Source: Oscillospiraceae bacterium (GTDB taxonomy: Bacteria > Bacillota > Clostridia > Oscillospirales > Oscillospiraceae). From it: a stretch of DNA of 64,000 nt. The notes under the pieces are model-generated. The model was not told the origin of the DNA and searched no databases. It saw only the letters and a program-made list of their open reading frames with translations. The translations under genes were made by a program, and so were the position numbers. The DNA lies in the NCBI GenBank assembly GCA_015067975.1, contig SVLK01000003.1:1-64000 (forward strand), read 5' to 3'. Of this stretch, positions 28,004 to 38,780 are shown piece by piece (within the stretch, counting starts at the first letter, position 1; each line of letters opens with the position of its first letter).

Positions 28004-31000
28004 TCAATCCAGCGTATAAGCCGTATCTGTGGCAAAGAAATAAAGGATCTTTTCCTTAACTTCTGATTGCAGGATCTTCTCCAGCGCCTTACTGTAGGCA
28101 TCCAGCTGCCCACGGTAGACAGCAGCACGCTGCGCTTCTTCGCCCGGACGTATCCGGTCGGTCTTGAAGTCAACTACCACTAGCTTCCCATCTTCGTGGA
28201 AACAGCAGTCCACCACACCTTGCAGCAGCAGTTCTTCGCCCTCCACTTCGCCCATGTAATCATCGGCGTTTACCAGCAGCGTGAAGGGATATTCCCTTAG
28301 TGCTTGACCATCGTGGCGGATACGCTCTGCCAAAGGAGACGCAAGAAACACAGCCAGCTTTCTGTAGTCAACGCTCTCTGCCTGCTGCGGCGTCAGAAGG
28401 CGTTTTTCAGCCATTTGAGCAACTTCCGCCCGTACTGCACTCTCCTGCATCGGTGTATCAAAATCCAGATACTGCATTGCCAGATGCATGGCTGTGCCCT
28501 TCTCCGCAGCACTCAAGCCTCGGTCTTCCTGCAAGAACCGAGGGATCTGCAGCGTTTCGCGGCGCAACGGTGCGACGTGCTCCGTCTGCAATTCCGCGTC
28601 CAAAGCACGGCCTTTCAACTGCGTAGCTGTCAGTTTGGTAGGTATCTCGGTGGCTTTTGCATATGCGTAAGGCCGATGCAGCAATGCAAGGTCACATGCG
28701 GTTTCTTCTGCAGGTTCTTCATTTTTCATGTCTGCTTCAGCTGCATAAGACGTCGGATTTTCCCAGAAACGGATCTGCCATCCTCCGGTAGTTTCCTGCA
28801 AGCGGGACGGTTCCATATCAGCCCATTGGTGGATCCCTCCGGCTTCATAAGTAGACAGCAGTGGCAGCAAAAGCCAGTCACCGGGACTATTACAGCTGCG
28901 CACTGCCTCGGGATCTACCGGCAACGAAGATAGCGCGGTCAAATCCCGCACATGCTTATATGCATGTTTCATACAGTCTACCAGAATCAGTTTCTCTTTG
29001 GCGCGGGTCATAGCTACATAGAGAATACGCATCTCTTCCGCTTTACTTTCGCGCTGCAGCTGCAAAGTCAATGCCGTCTTGCTTACCGTATCATAGCGAA
29101 TCTTGCGCTGAAGATCCACGCACTCGGTGCCAAGTCCCAGTTTGGGATGCACCAGCACAGGATGACGAAAATCCTCCGTGTTGAAGTTCTTATGCAGGTC
29201 TGCCAAAATCACGACGGGGAATTCCAGCCCCTTGGACTTATGGATGCTCATGATTTGCACACCGCTGCCGGAATTCTTGGTATGCAGTGCCGGTGCGCGG
29301 TCACTTTCTAAGAGTCGGTGCAGATGGGCAACAAAATCAAATACGCTGCGCTTCCCTGTGCCCGCCACCTGCCCTGTATAGGCATAAAAAGCCATTAGGT
29401 GCTCCTTGCGGCGATGTCCGTCCTCCATGGCACCAAACACAGCCTGCACATGGAGTTTAGTGTAGATTTCCCAGACAAGACGGTCTACGGACATATCCAT
29501 GGCATCGTTTCGCAGCTGCTGCAGCACTTTGCAGAAGGCAATGCTATCCTCGGCCGTATCGGCGCACAGAGCATCATAATAATCACCCTCCGGTACCAGT
29601 GCACGAATCTGTGCCAATCGGTCAGGAGTAAAGCCGAACAGCGGCGATCGCAGCACAGAAATCAGCGGCACATCCTGCCGTGGATTATCAATGATTTGCA
29701 GCAGCGAGAACAGCACAGCAATCTCCATGGTGGCAAAAAGGCTCTCGTTTTCCGAAGTAGTACACGGGATATTCTCTCTTGCCAGTGCATCTGTAAAGGC
29801 TCTTTCCCTTGCACGCGGAGAGCGCATCAGTATGACGATGTCCTCTGCTCGTACCGGACGCATCGTGCCGTCCTCGCCTTGTACGGGGTATTTTTCATCC
29901 AGCAACTGCCGAATCCGATGGGCAACGAAGTCTGCTTCTACCTGTGTGCGATCAAACTGCTCGTCTTCTGTATCCAGTACGCTGATCAGATGGAACTCCG
30001 TGTCGGCATCATTTCGTTCCAGATAATACTCTGCACCGAAATACAACTGTTCTTCTGCTCCGTATTCCATCTCACCCATCTGCGGCGACATGATGTTGCG
30101 AAAGATAAAATTCGTCGTCTCCAATACCGCTTTGCGGGAACGGAAATTACGGCTAAGCAACACCTTACGCTCTTCGCCGTCTTTTGCCTCAGCGGCCGGC
30201 AGATAGCGGAGATATTTCTCTAAAAAAATCGTGGGATCGGCCAGGCGGAAACGATAGATACTCTGCTTCACATCGCCCACCACAAAGAGATTCTTCCCTT
30301 CGCGGGAAATGGCGCGGAAAATCCAGTTCTGTACCTCATTGGTGTCCTGATACTCATCTACCATGATTTCCCGGTAGCGTTCCGAGATCTGCGATGCCAA
30401 CTGCGTGGGTGTTCCGTCAGGTTGCGTCAGCAGTTCAATGGCATAGTGCTCCTGATCGGAGAAATCCATGGCATTGCGGCGCAGCTTTTCCTTTTGATAT
30501 GCATCAATAAAATCAGCGGTCAGCTGTACAAGTGCTTGCATGGCAGGTGCCATATGACGCAGGTCTGCAAGGTGTTCTTCTTCCGTCACCGTGAAAGTAC
30601 TGCCCAATTTTTTTAGTTCTTTCTTGCACTGCTCCAACACAGTTTTGGCACGCTGCTTCCAAAGAGCATTCTCTTCACCGCGTACAACACCCATCCGGCG
30701 AAAGACTGGCTGAATACCACTCATGGCCTCCCAGCCCTGCTGTGCCGCCTGCCTGTATCCGCGCAATTGCTCGGCCACTTCCAAAAACCGGTCAGCATAA
30801 GCGTTGTAAACGGGAGGGCAATCTACCATATCCTCTACTGCCTGTGTCAGCCGCTGCACCCAGAACTCGGCGCGGCGTACAGTATCTTCCATCAAGGCGC
30901 GGCCATAAACACTTCCGGCCAGCTGGTCAGGCAACGCCTGCCAGCTTTTCTTTACGTCTTCCAGCCACAATCCGGGATAGGCATGACTCTGCACCTTGCC

Positions 31001-31561
31001 GTGAAGTTCCAGTACCAAGGATTCCAACGCGCGGTCATCCCGTCCGGCGCCTAACGTTTCGGCCAGCAGTTCCGCTTGTTTGTCACCCTCCTGCAATCGG
31101 GTATAGAACTGCTCCAACACCTGCTTAAGCACGCGCTGCTGCATCAGCAGGCTCTCCGCCTCGTCCATCACACGGAAGTCAGGGGTGAGGCTATGGTTGC
31201 CATTACTGCGCAGCAAATGTGCATTTTCCCGCAGCAAAGCCACACAAAAAGCATCTACCGTTTTAATATCGGCCTGATACACACGGAACAGCTGCTTGCG
31301 CAAATGGGGATCATCCGGCTCTTCTGCCACACGGCGGCTCAGCTCGGCCGCGATCTTACCGCGCAGCTCCGAAGCTGCCGCTTTGGTAAATGTGATGATG
31401 AGGAAATCGTCCACATGGCATTTCTCCTCCATCATGTAGGAGAACAATCGCTCCACAAGCACCTTCGTCTTACCACTGCCAGCTGCTGCGGATACCAAAA
31501 GACTTCCACCGCGGTTAGTCACCGCCGTCAACTGCTCATCAGTCAGTCGTATCTTCGCCAT
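28004..31561 (-). CDS. addA: ATP-dependent helicase/nuclease subunit A
   Basis: UvrD motifs (LLVSAAAGSGKTKVLVERL, DEYQDTNEVQNWIF), C-terminal nuclease VVDFKTDRI; start placed at MAKIRLTDEQ (31561). Confidence 0.95.
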   Translation of the reverse strand: MAKIRLTDEQLTAVTNRGGSLLVSAAAGSGKTKVLVERLFSYMMEEKCHVDDFLIITFTKAAASELRGKIAAELSRRVAEEPDDPHLRKQLFRVYQADIKTVDAFCVALLRENAHLLRSNGNHSLTPDFRVMDEAESLLMQQRVLKQVLEQFYTRLQEGDKQAELLAETLGAGRDDRALESLVLELHGKVQSHAYPGLWLEDVKKSWQALPDQLAGSVYGRALMEDTVRRAEFWVQRLTQAVEDMVDCPPVYNAYADRFLEVAEQLRGYRQAAQQGWEAMSGIQPVFRRMGVVRGEENALWKQRAKTVLEQCKKELKKLGSTFTVTEEEHLADLRHMAPAMQALVQLTADFIDAYQKEKLRRNAMDFSDQEHYAIELLTQPDGTPTQLASQISERYREIMVDEYQDTNEVQNWIFRAISREGKNLFVVGDVKQSIYRFRLADPTIFLEKYLRYLPAAEAKDGEERKVLLSRNFRSRKAVLETTNFIFRNIMSPQMGEMEYGAEEQLYFGAEYYLERNDADTEFHLISVLDTEDEQFDRTQVEADFVAHRIRQLLDEKYPVQGEDGTMRPVRAEDIVILMRSPRARERAFTDALARENIPCTTSENESLFATMEIAVLFSLLQIIDNPRQDVPLISVLRSPLFGFTPDRLAQIRALVPEGDYYDALCADTAEDSIAFCKVLQQLRNDAMDMSVDRLVWEIYTKLHVQAVFGAMEDGHRRKEHLMAFYAYTGQVAGTGKRSVFDFVAHLHRLLESDRAPALHTKNSGSGVQIMSIHKSKGLEFPVVILADLHKNFNTEDFRHPVLVHPKLGLGTECVDLQRKIRYDTVSKTALTLQLQRESKAEEMRILYVAMTRAKEKLILVDCMKHAYKHVRDLTALSSLPVDPEAVRSCNSPGDWLLLPLLSTYEAGGIHQWADMEPSRLQETTGGWQIRFWENPTSYAAEADMKNEEPAEETACDLALLHRPYAYAKATEIPTKLTATQLKGRALDAELQTEHVAPLRRETLQIPRFLQEDRGLSAAEKGTAMHLAMQYLDFDTPMQESAVRAEVAQMAEKRLLTPQQAESVDYRKLAVFLASPLAERIRHDGQALREYPFTLLVNADDYMGEVEGEELLLQGVVDCCFHEDGKLVVVDFKTDRIRPGEEAQRAAVYRGQLDAYSKALEKILQSEVKEKILYFFATDTAYTLD

Positions 31562-34500
31562 GGGACACCTCCTCTCCGATCTGGCGGGCCACATGCTGCC
31601 AGAATTCGTCGTTTTCCGTTTTCTTCAGGTATCTGGTGCGGTCCTGCCCGCGTCCATCTTCAAAGTAGCAGGCAGAGGCAAACTCACAGTAAGTACAGGC
31701 GCTGTCCTGAGGACCGCGGCTGCAGGGGTCGGCATCTACATTACCCTGCTGCAGTTCATTTGCGATCTGATGCAGCAAGCGGTCCACATAGCGGCCCAGA
31801 CGGCCCAGCTGCGCCGCTGTGGCTACACCGCCGGCAATGCCGCCGTCCTTATTGATCTGTAGTGGCAGATATTGCGGCGCTTCCAGTGCGCTATGCTCCA
31901 TGGCGCGCAGCACATTGGGTTCAGAGAGCACCATGCCGCTGCGACGCAGCTCTTTATGCATCGCCTCACGTAATTTCTCCTCTGACGTGCCGCGTTCCAT
32001 CCGCAAGATCACATCACGGGCCGGCATATACAGCACACCGGCAGGTACGATTTCTTTGTTGAAGAATTCCTCACCCTTCTCCGCCAATGTGAAGAGATAC
32101 AACAGCATCTGGATGCCCAACCCATAGCGAATATCGGTGAGGTCAAAGCTCTTTTTGCCGGTCTTATAGTCCACCACACGCAGATAGAGTTTATCCTCAT
32201 AAACCCAGCCATCCACGCGGTCCACCTTACCGCTGACCGACAGGGCGGTATCTCCCTCATGAATGGTGATGGCCGGCAGCTCCCCGCCACCGCCAAAGCC
32301 CAGTTCAAAGGCCATGGGACGGAAATCTGAGTTAGCCAGTTCATCAGCAATATTCTCAATCATGGCATAGGCGGACGAGCGCAAACGGGAGAATAAATAG
32401 CGGAAACGGGCACTTTTGGCTTCAAAATGATCAATGCACTCCTTGGCATAGCGATCCACATAGTCTTTTACCATACTGCGCAGCGTTTCCTTATCTATGC
32501 TGCCATAGCCTCCCATTTGAGAGACATCACGGGTAACATTTTCCAACAGATAATGGATAAATGTACCGATTTCCGGCGCGTCAAAGCCGGCAGCTTTGCG
32601 TTCCTTGGCTTTCAGACCGTACTGCATGAAGTAACCAAAATGGCAGCGCTTGAGCTGGTCCATACGGGAGGCGGACATGCGAATCTTGTTGCCGTATAGG
32701 GTTTGCACTGCCTCCGGAGAGAGTTTTCCGCGCTCCATATGGCGGGCACGCGCCATGTGCTGCAATACATCGTCATACATTCCACTATCCGCAAACTGTT
32801 GCCACAGCGCGCCTCCCGGCCGCTCGCCGGCCAGTTCCAGTGCCGATTCCTCCAGTGCATAGCGATAACTGCCATCTTCATGCCGCGTCTCTACCGCGGG
32901 AAACAGTTTTTGGATACGCTCCACCACGAAGGATGGGCGCAGCTGGCTGCCCACCAGATCCGTCACCGGCCAGCTGACATGCAGCTGCTCCGTGGGTTGG
33001 GCAAGGCAGGCGTAGATGAACTGCAGTTCTTGGTCAAGCTGATCGCAAGATTCATCAGCCAGCTCGATATTTCGCTCCCGCAGTACACTACGGCTCTTTT
33101 TATCCAGCACACCGCTTCCCGGCTGCACCATGGGCATCACATGGTCATTCGCCCCCAACAGGAATAGGCATTTGACGCTATGACGGTCGTTACGGGTAAT
33201 CTCACTGATTTTCACCTGATCCAGCGTGGCAGGAATAGTACCGACACTGTACTGGGTCAGCACAAGGCGCAGCAATCTGGCAAACTCTTCACCATCCAGC
33301 TCCGTCTCGTCCAAAATCTCTACAAACTGATCCAGCACGTCGCAAAAGATTTTCCAAAGCTGGTCGTACTCTTCTGCCAGCTGTACTTTCCCCTCCTGCA
33401 GCAGTTGCTTGCTTTTTTCCTGTAGGTTTTGCGGTACGCCGCAGTTACGAGCAAAGTTGAATAGAGCCGTGGCCTTTGCACGGGCACTCTTTCCCTCTTC
33501 CAGATCTCGCTGCAGCTTGTTCAAGGGCACTGCCACACGGCTGCGGATCTCATTAATGCGATCCAATACCTGTTGCGCATTATCACTCATTTCCCGGTTA
33601 TAACCTTCGGGGTGGGCTGTCCACGGACGGTCATTCAGCCACATGCGACCAGAAATCTCCCAACAAACCACATAGTTTTCCAACAGGTCACATTCTTCCG
33701 GCGTGATATTGGCAAGTCCACTCTTCAGGTAGCGGAACATATCCTCGTATTCACATCCACCCGTTACCGAATCAACAGCGCTCAGCAGCATTGTGATCAC
33801 CGGTTTATCCAGTATGTCACTGCGGCGGCTATGGTAAGCAGGAATACCGGCGCGGGAAAACACATTCTCCAGAATAGGGCCGTATTCCGTCATATTGCGT
33901 GCGGCTACACCGATATCACGAAAGCGATAGCGTCCGCTGCGAACCAAGGTGAGGATCTGCGCGGCAACCCATTCCGCTTCCGTATAGGATGTCCCCGCCT
34001 CGTAAAGGGCGATCTCCTGTACTTCCTTTTCCCAGGCAGCATCGCCACTATAAAAATAGCGTTCCAGATGTGACAAAGAATCTGCCTTTACACCATTTAG
34101 AAATACAAGCTTCGCTCTTTCTCCACAGCGCAGCGCCATGCGCTCCAAGCGCTGACGCTGACGAAATGCGTTAAGGAACAGCTCCTCGTTTCGCTTATCA
34201 CCCAGCAGTGATACCGTCACGCTGTTGGCCTGATGCAGTACCGTTTCAAGAATATGCTCTTCCGTCTTATTCAGGAATGAAAAGCCGTCCAGATAGAGAT
34301 CTACGCCGCTGAGATAGGTGCTTTGCGCAATATTGTCACGCAGTTTTTGGATGCGGGAACGGGCATCAAGCCCATCGGCATGGATTTTTGCATCATACGC
34401 AGCAAAGAGAAGCGCGATATCGCGCAGTTTGTCACTGCTGACATCCTCCATCTCCCCCACCTGCTGCAGCAGCGTATCGGGCGACACCTCGTAGGCATAG

Positions 34501-34874
34501 AATTCGTCCATCAGTTCCACTAGTTGACGCAGGAAAGACGAACGTTGGCTTGGTTTACCAAACACCTTCAGTTGGCTATGGAGTTCCTGCAGTACCAGAC
34601 GCATAGTCAACAGCTTACCGCCGTTATCCAGCGTCACATCCGCCAAACCACCGGTTTGTGCCAGCACACGGTTGGCAAGATTCTGGAATGTCAACACCTC
34701 TGCATCACGCGATGCAGTATCACCCAGTCGGCGGCAAAGGTCCAGTTCCGTTTCGTGGGAAATATGCTCGGGAACCAGCAAAATCTGACGCCGCTCACTG
34801 CGCTGCGCCTCGATTCGGTCCAGTATGTAATTGGATTTTCCGCTGCCGGCGCGGCCGATCAATATGGTCAGCAT
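31539..34874 (-). CDS. addB: ATP-dependent helicase/nuclease subunit B
   Basis: LIGRAGSGKSNYILDRI N-terminus; VVDYKTG nuclease motif; Cys-rich C-terminal CTYCEFASACYFE. Confidence 0.95.
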   Translation of the reverse strand: MLTILIGRAGSGKSNYILDRIEAQRSERRQILLVPEHISHETELDLCRRLGDTASRDAEVLTFQNLANRVLAQTGGLADVTLDNGGKLLTMRLVLQELHSQLKVFGKPSQRSSFLRQLVELMDEFYAYEVSPDTLLQQVGEMEDVSSDKLRDIALLFAAYDAKIHADGLDARSRIQKLRDNIAQSTYLSGVDLYLDGFSFLNKTEEHILETVLHQANSVTVSLLGDKRNEELFLNAFRQRQRLERMALRCGERAKLVFLNGVKADSLSHLERYFYSGDAAWEKEVQEIALYEAGTSYTEAEWVAAQILTLVRSGRYRFRDIGVAARNMTEYGPILENVFSRAGIPAYHSRRSDILDKPVITMLLSAVDSVTGGCEYEDMFRYLKSGLANITPEECDLLENYVVCWEISGRMWLNDRPWTAHPEGYNREMSDNAQQVLDRINEIRSRVAVPLNKLQRDLEEGKSARAKATALFNFARNCGVPQNLQEKSKQLLQEGKVQLAEEYDQLWKIFCDVLDQFVEILDETELDGEEFARLLRLVLTQYSVGTIPATLDQVKISEITRNDRHSVKCLFLLGANDHVMPMVQPGSGVLDKKSRSVLRERNIELADESCDQLDQELQFIYACLAQPTEQLHVSWPVTDLVGSQLRPSFVVERIQKLFPAVETRHEDGSYRYALEESALELAGERPGGALWQQFADSGMYDDVLQHMARARHMERGKLSPEAVQTLYGNKIRMSASRMDQLKRCHFGYFMQYGLKAKERKAAGFDAPEIGTFIHYLLENVTRDVSQMGGYGSIDKETLRSMVKDYVDRYAKECIDHFEAKSARFRYLFSRLRSSAYAMIENIADELANSDFRPMAFELGFGGGGELPAITIHEGDTALSVSGKVDRVDGWVYEDKLYLRVVDYKTGKKSFDLTDIRYGLGIQMLLYLFTLAEKGEEFFNKEIVPAGVLYMPARDVILRMERGTSEEKLREAMHKELRRSGMVLSEPNVLRAMEHSALEAPQYLPLQINKDGGIAGGVATAAQLGRLGRYVDRLLHQIANELQQGNVDADPCSRGPQDSACTYCEFASACYFEDGRGQDRTRYLKKTENDEFWQHVARQIGEEVSHGEDTTD

Positions 34875-34975
34875 AGGCTTTCCCTCCTTTGGGAAAAAGA
34901 ATCGCAGGAACGCTGTCCTGAAATCTTCTCTTTCCTGTTATTATACTTGATTTCAATACTGTTGCCAACAAGAAA

Positions 34976-35004
34976 AGGACGGTTATCCAAAGAATAACCG
35001 TCCT
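34976..35004. terminator. Terminator-like hairpin
   Basis: aggacggttat/ataaccgtcct. Confidence 0.6.
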
Positions 35005-35054
35005 ACCGTTATGGTTATCTCCGCAAGCCAACTCGACTTCTTGAGACTCTATTT

Positions 35055-35744
35055 CTATACGTTGATTTCTTCTACTACGGTAAGTATCTCCGATAAGTTA
35101 TTTACTATATACTTTGGGAGCTCAAACCCACTAGGCCACGGCACTAAATCTTTCAGCCAGATGCCCATCATTCCTGCATTACTTGCACCCAATACGTCGT
35201 TTTTTGGATGGTCACCTACGAAGGCAATCTCTTCTATTGACAAACTCATCCCCGCAGCCAGCGCAGCAAAGCCTCGCGCATCAGGCTTTTCGATATCGAT
35301 ATCTCCACTGCACAAAATATAATCCATACAGCCATCAACACCGGTCGCACAGATTTTTAAACGAGCGAACTCAGAGACACCGTTCGTATAGATGCCTGTT
35401 TTAATACCTCTATTTCTTAGCGCCTCAATGCAATCCATAGCGTCATCATGCAGCACAATGGCAGGTGGAAATTCTGCCTTGATGAACTCATAAAACTTCT
35501 CGAAAGAGAGTTCTTTTGAGAATAAGCCTTTTTTAATATATCGCTCAAAAATTCCCTGCCATTTTTCATCATTGGCAATACCCTCTGCATCCCCTTGGCG
35601 CAGGATCTCCAACACATCGGCCTTTGACAATGATGGATTAATATACTTTCCAAAACGCGTAATAAATCCTTCTGTCAGGCGATCCCAGACTCTGGTTCTA
35701 TTATATAGCGTACAGTCAAAATCAAATGCGACTCCCTTGATCAT
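35055..35744 (-). CDS. HAD family hydrolase
   Basis: AFDFDCTLYNR, IYTNGV, KPDARGF, FVGDHPKNDVLGASNAGM; start placed at ATG 35744. Confidence 0.9.
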   Translation of the reverse strand: MIKGVAFDFDCTLYNRTRVWDRLTEGFITRFGKYINPSLSKADVLEILRQGDAEGIANDEKWQGIFERYIKKGLFSKELSFEKFYEFIKAEFPPAIVLHDDAMDCIEALRNRGIKTGIYTNGVSEFARLKICATGVDGCMDYILCSGDIDIEKPDARGFAALAAGMSLSIEEIAFVGDHPKNDVLGASNAGMMGIWLKDLVPWPSGFELPKYIVNNLSEILTVVEEINV

Positions 35745-35794
35745 AGCTTTCTCCTCTTTCTGTTCAATTGCGCCTATTCCAATAAATATCAAAG

Positions 35795-35824
35795 GACCCC
35801 TTAATGCCGTTTCATTAAGGGGTC
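35795..35824 (-). terminator. Terminator downstream of the ABC-importer operon
   Basis: gaccccttaatg/cattaaggggtc. Confidence 0.7.
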
Positions 35825-35846
35825 TTATGATAAATCTTTACATACA

Positions 35847-36821
35847 TTAAGTATGGCAGAAGCAAGCAACCCAGTGCTCCGGAGACACTTCGATCAGCGG
35901 AGGCTGTCCGTTATGGCAGACATCCTCGTTGATCTCATAGCAACGCTTACAGAAATGGCATTCGTCCGGCATATTGACCGGACTGGTGATCTCGCCCTTC
36001 AGCGTGATCCGCTGAGATTTTTGCTTCAGGTCCGGAATAGGAATAGCCGAGAGCAGGGCTCTGGTATAGGGATGGATGGGATTAGTGAATAGTTCTTCGG
36101 CAGGAGCCTTCTCCACAATCTTGCCCAGATACATGACTGCAATGCTGTCGGAGAAATGGTTCACCACCGACAGGTCGTGGGTAATAAAGATATAGGTCAA
36201 GCCGTGCTTCTGCTGCAATTCTTTCAGCAGATTCAAGATTTGAGCTTGGATGGACACGTCCAATGCTGAAACGGGCTCGTCGCAGATGATCAGTTTAGGA
36301 TTCATAGCAAGGGCTCTTGCAATACCGATACGCTGGCGGCGACCACCGTCCAACTCGTGAGGATATGTATTGATCAGGCGCTCGGCCAAACCAACTGTTT
36401 CCATCAGCTCCAGAACGCGATTTTCCAGATCCACCTTATTTTTGAACATCTTTGCGTTGACCAGAGGTTCAGCGATCAGGTTATTGACGGTCTTCTTGGG
36501 ATCCAGAGAAGAGAACGGATCCTGGAAGATGATCTGCATATCCTTGCGTTTTTCCCGCATCTGACGCTCACTGAGCTTGGTGATATCCTGTCCTTCAAAG
36601 ATGATCTCACCGGCGGTGGGCTCCAGCAGGCGCAAAATGGAACGACCCGTGGTGGATTTGCCGCAGCCGGACTCACCCACCAAACCCAAAGTCTCACCCT
36701 TCTTCAGAGTAAAGCTGACATCATCCACAGCCTGCAGCGTGCCGCGGGGTGTTTTGAAATATTTCTTTAGGTTGCGAACTTCAAGCAAAGTTTCCTTATC
36801 CATTGTTCTTCCTCCTGTCAA
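35847..36821 (-). CDS. Oligopeptide/dipeptide-type ABC transporter ATP-binding protein (OppF/DppF-like)
   Basis: GESGCGKSTTGRSIL, DEPVSALDVSIQAQILNLL, C-terminal Cys cluster CHFCKRC. Confidence 0.93.
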   Translation of the reverse strand: MTGGRTMDKETLLEVRNLKKYFKTPRGTLQAVDDVSFTLKKGETLGLVGESGCGKSTTGRSILRLLEPTAGEIIFEGQDITKLSERQMREKRKDMQIIFQDPFSSLDPKKTVNNLIAEPLVNAKMFKNKVDLENRVLELMETVGLAERLINTYPHELDGGRRQRIGIARALAMNPKLIICDEPVSALDVSIQAQILNLLKELQQKHGLTYIFITHDLSVVNHFSDSIAVMYLGKIVEKAPAEELFTNPIHPYTRALLSAIPIPDLKQKSQRITLKGEITSPVNMPDECHFCKRCYEINEDVCHNGQPPLIEVSPEHWVACFCHT

Positions 36822-37869
36822 TCATGAAGCCGAGGCGTTTGTACGCCGAGCAAGCAACTCTATGAGTCCCGGAAACATGCTCCAGTGCCGGAACTGCCTT
36901 GGTGCATTCCTCTGTGGCATATTCGCAGCGAGGTGCAAAGGCACAACCTTCAGGAAGGTTGGACGGATCAGGCATCAGACCCTTGATGGGCTTGAGCATC
37001 GCCTTGCGGTCACGGATGTTGGGCAGAGAGTTGAACAAACCCTCCGTATAAGGATGCATCGTCTCTTCGAAAACTTCCCACAGGCTGCCTTGTTCAACAA
37101 TACGACCGGCATACATCACCGCAACATCATCGCACACTTCCGCGACGATACCCAGGTCATGGGTGATCATGATAATGGATGTATTATACTTTTCTTTCAG
37201 TTCCTTCATCAGCTCCAGAACCTGCGCCTGAATGGTCACATCCAGTGCCGTGGTAGGTTCATCGGCGATCAGCAGGCTGGGGTTGCAGGCCAGTGCAATG
37301 GCGATGACCACGCGCTGCTTCATACCGCCGGAGAACTGATGGGGATACTCGTTACCTCTGGTTCTGGGAATACCCACCAACTCCAGCATATCCAGCGCTT
37401 TTTCATGGGCTTCCTGCTTGCTGATCTTCTCATGCAGTTCGATACTCTCTGCAATCTGATCGACAACTGTAAAAGTGGGGTTGAGCGAGGTCATGGGATC
37501 CTGGAAAATCATAGAGATCGTATTACCGCGAACTTTCTGCAGATCGTGGGTGTCCATCGCCAGTATGTCTTTTCCATCGATCTCCATCTTGTCGCACTCC
37601 ATCACTCCGGGGGGATCGGGAATCAGGCGGAGCATGGACAGCGCAGCCGTGGTCTTACCGGCACCGGTCTCACCCACGAGGCCCAGCGTCTTTTTGTAGC
37701 CCAGCTTAAAGTCAACGCCGTTCAGCGCTCTGACGATACCGTCTTCCGTTTCGTAGCGGACGGAAAGATTCTCAACATCCAAAATCAAACCCTGCTCGTT
37801 GCAAGCCTCAGATTCCTGATTGCCGATGGAGTTTTCGTTCATGATGATTTCTTCATTTTTCATGCTCAT
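36796..37869 (-). CDS. Oligopeptide/dipeptide-type ABC transporter ATP-binding protein (OppD/DppD-like)
   Basis: [52 protein letters not shown]. Confidence 0.93.
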   Translation of the reverse strand: MSMKNEEIIMNENSIGNQESEACNEQGLILDVENLSVRYETEDGIVRALNGVDFKLGYKKTLGLVGETGAGKTTAALSMLRLIPDPPGVMECDKMEIDGKDILAMDTHDLQKVRGNTISMIFQDPMTSLNPTFTVVDQIAESIELHEKISKQEAHEKALDMLELVGIPRTRGNEYPHQFSGGMKQRVVIAIALACNPSLLIADEPTTALDVTIQAQVLELMKELKEKYNTSIIMITHDLGIVAEVCDDVAVMYAGRIVEQGSLWEVFEETMHPYTEGLFNSLPNIRDRKAMLKPIKGLMPDPSNLPEGCAFAPRCEYATEECTKAVPALEHVSGTHRVACSAYKRLGFMIDRRKNNG

Positions 37870-37884
37870 TTTCTCCTTGCCAAC

Positions 37885-38769
37885 TTATCTCTTCAGCTTC
37901 GGGTCGATGGCGTCACGGATGCCGTCGCCCAGCAGGTTAAACGCCAGAACGGTAATCATGATGGCAAGACCGGGGAAGAGGGTCATATAACTGTAGTCGC
38001 GGATGAAATTTCTGCCGCCGGAGAGCATAGCGCCCCACTCAGGAGCGGGCTGGGGCACGCCCAGACCCAGGAAGCTCAGGCTGGAAGCAGAAATGATGGC
38101 CGAAGCCACGCGCTGCGTTGCCTGCACGATCAGGGGGGAGATGGAGTTAGGCAGCATGTGCACCAGCACATTCTTCCAGGTCGGCACGCCCAGTGCTCTG
38201 GCAGCTTCCACATACTCCTCGTTGCGAACCGTCATAATAGACGCTCGCGCAATTCGGACGAAGGCCGGCGCACTGGTAACACCCACCGCCAGCATCAGGT
38301 TTGTCAGTGACACGCCGAAGGCGGAAACGATGGCGATGGCCAGCAGCATGGTGGGAACGGAGCTGAAAATATCGGTGACACGCATGATCACCTCAGAGAC
38401 CGCTCCGCCCACATAACCGGCGACGCAGCCCAAAGTCACGCCGATGATGATGGCGATGACAACGGCGATGATACCCACGGCCAGGGAGTAGCGGGCACCG
38501 TAGAGCACGCGGGCCATGATGTCACGGCCCAGCTCGTCGGTACCGAAAGGATGCTCCATGCTGGGCTTTTGCAGTCTGTTCGCCAAGTCCTGATTGATGA
38601 CCTGCGTCTCATAGTCAAAGATGATGGGCGCACTCAATGCCACCACGATAATCAGAATCAGCAGCGCCAAGCCGAACATAGCGCCTTTATTCTTTTTCAA
38701 TCTGTGCCAAATCTCACCCATGGTGCTGCGCTTGGCATACTTTTGGGATACCAGTTCTTTCTTAGCCAT
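37885..38769 (-). CDS. Oligopeptide/dipeptide-type ABC permease (DppC-like)
   Basis: HPFGTDELGRDIMARVLYGARYSLAVG; EYVEAARALG. Confidence 0.93.
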   Translation of the reverse strand: MAKKELVSQKYAKRSTMGEIWHRLKKNKGAMFGLALLILIIVVALSAPIIFDYETQVINQDLANRLQKPSMEHPFGTDELGRDIMARVLYGARYSLAVGIIAVVIAIIIGVTLGCVAGYVGGAVSEVIMRVTDIFSSVPTMLLAIAIVSAFGVSLTNLMLAVGVTSAPAFVRIARASIMTVRNEEYVEAARALGVPTWKNVLVHMLPNSISPLIVQATQRVASAIISASSLSFLGLGVPQPAPEWGAMLSGGRNFIRDYSYMTLFPGLAIMITVLAFNLLGDGIRDAIDPKLKR

Positions 38770-38780
38770 ATTCTCACCCC

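Noticed and set aside
36577-38310. 577-aa plus-strand ORF
   Set aside because: Spans the antisense of the two ABC ATPase genes and part of a permease gene; no recognisable domain.
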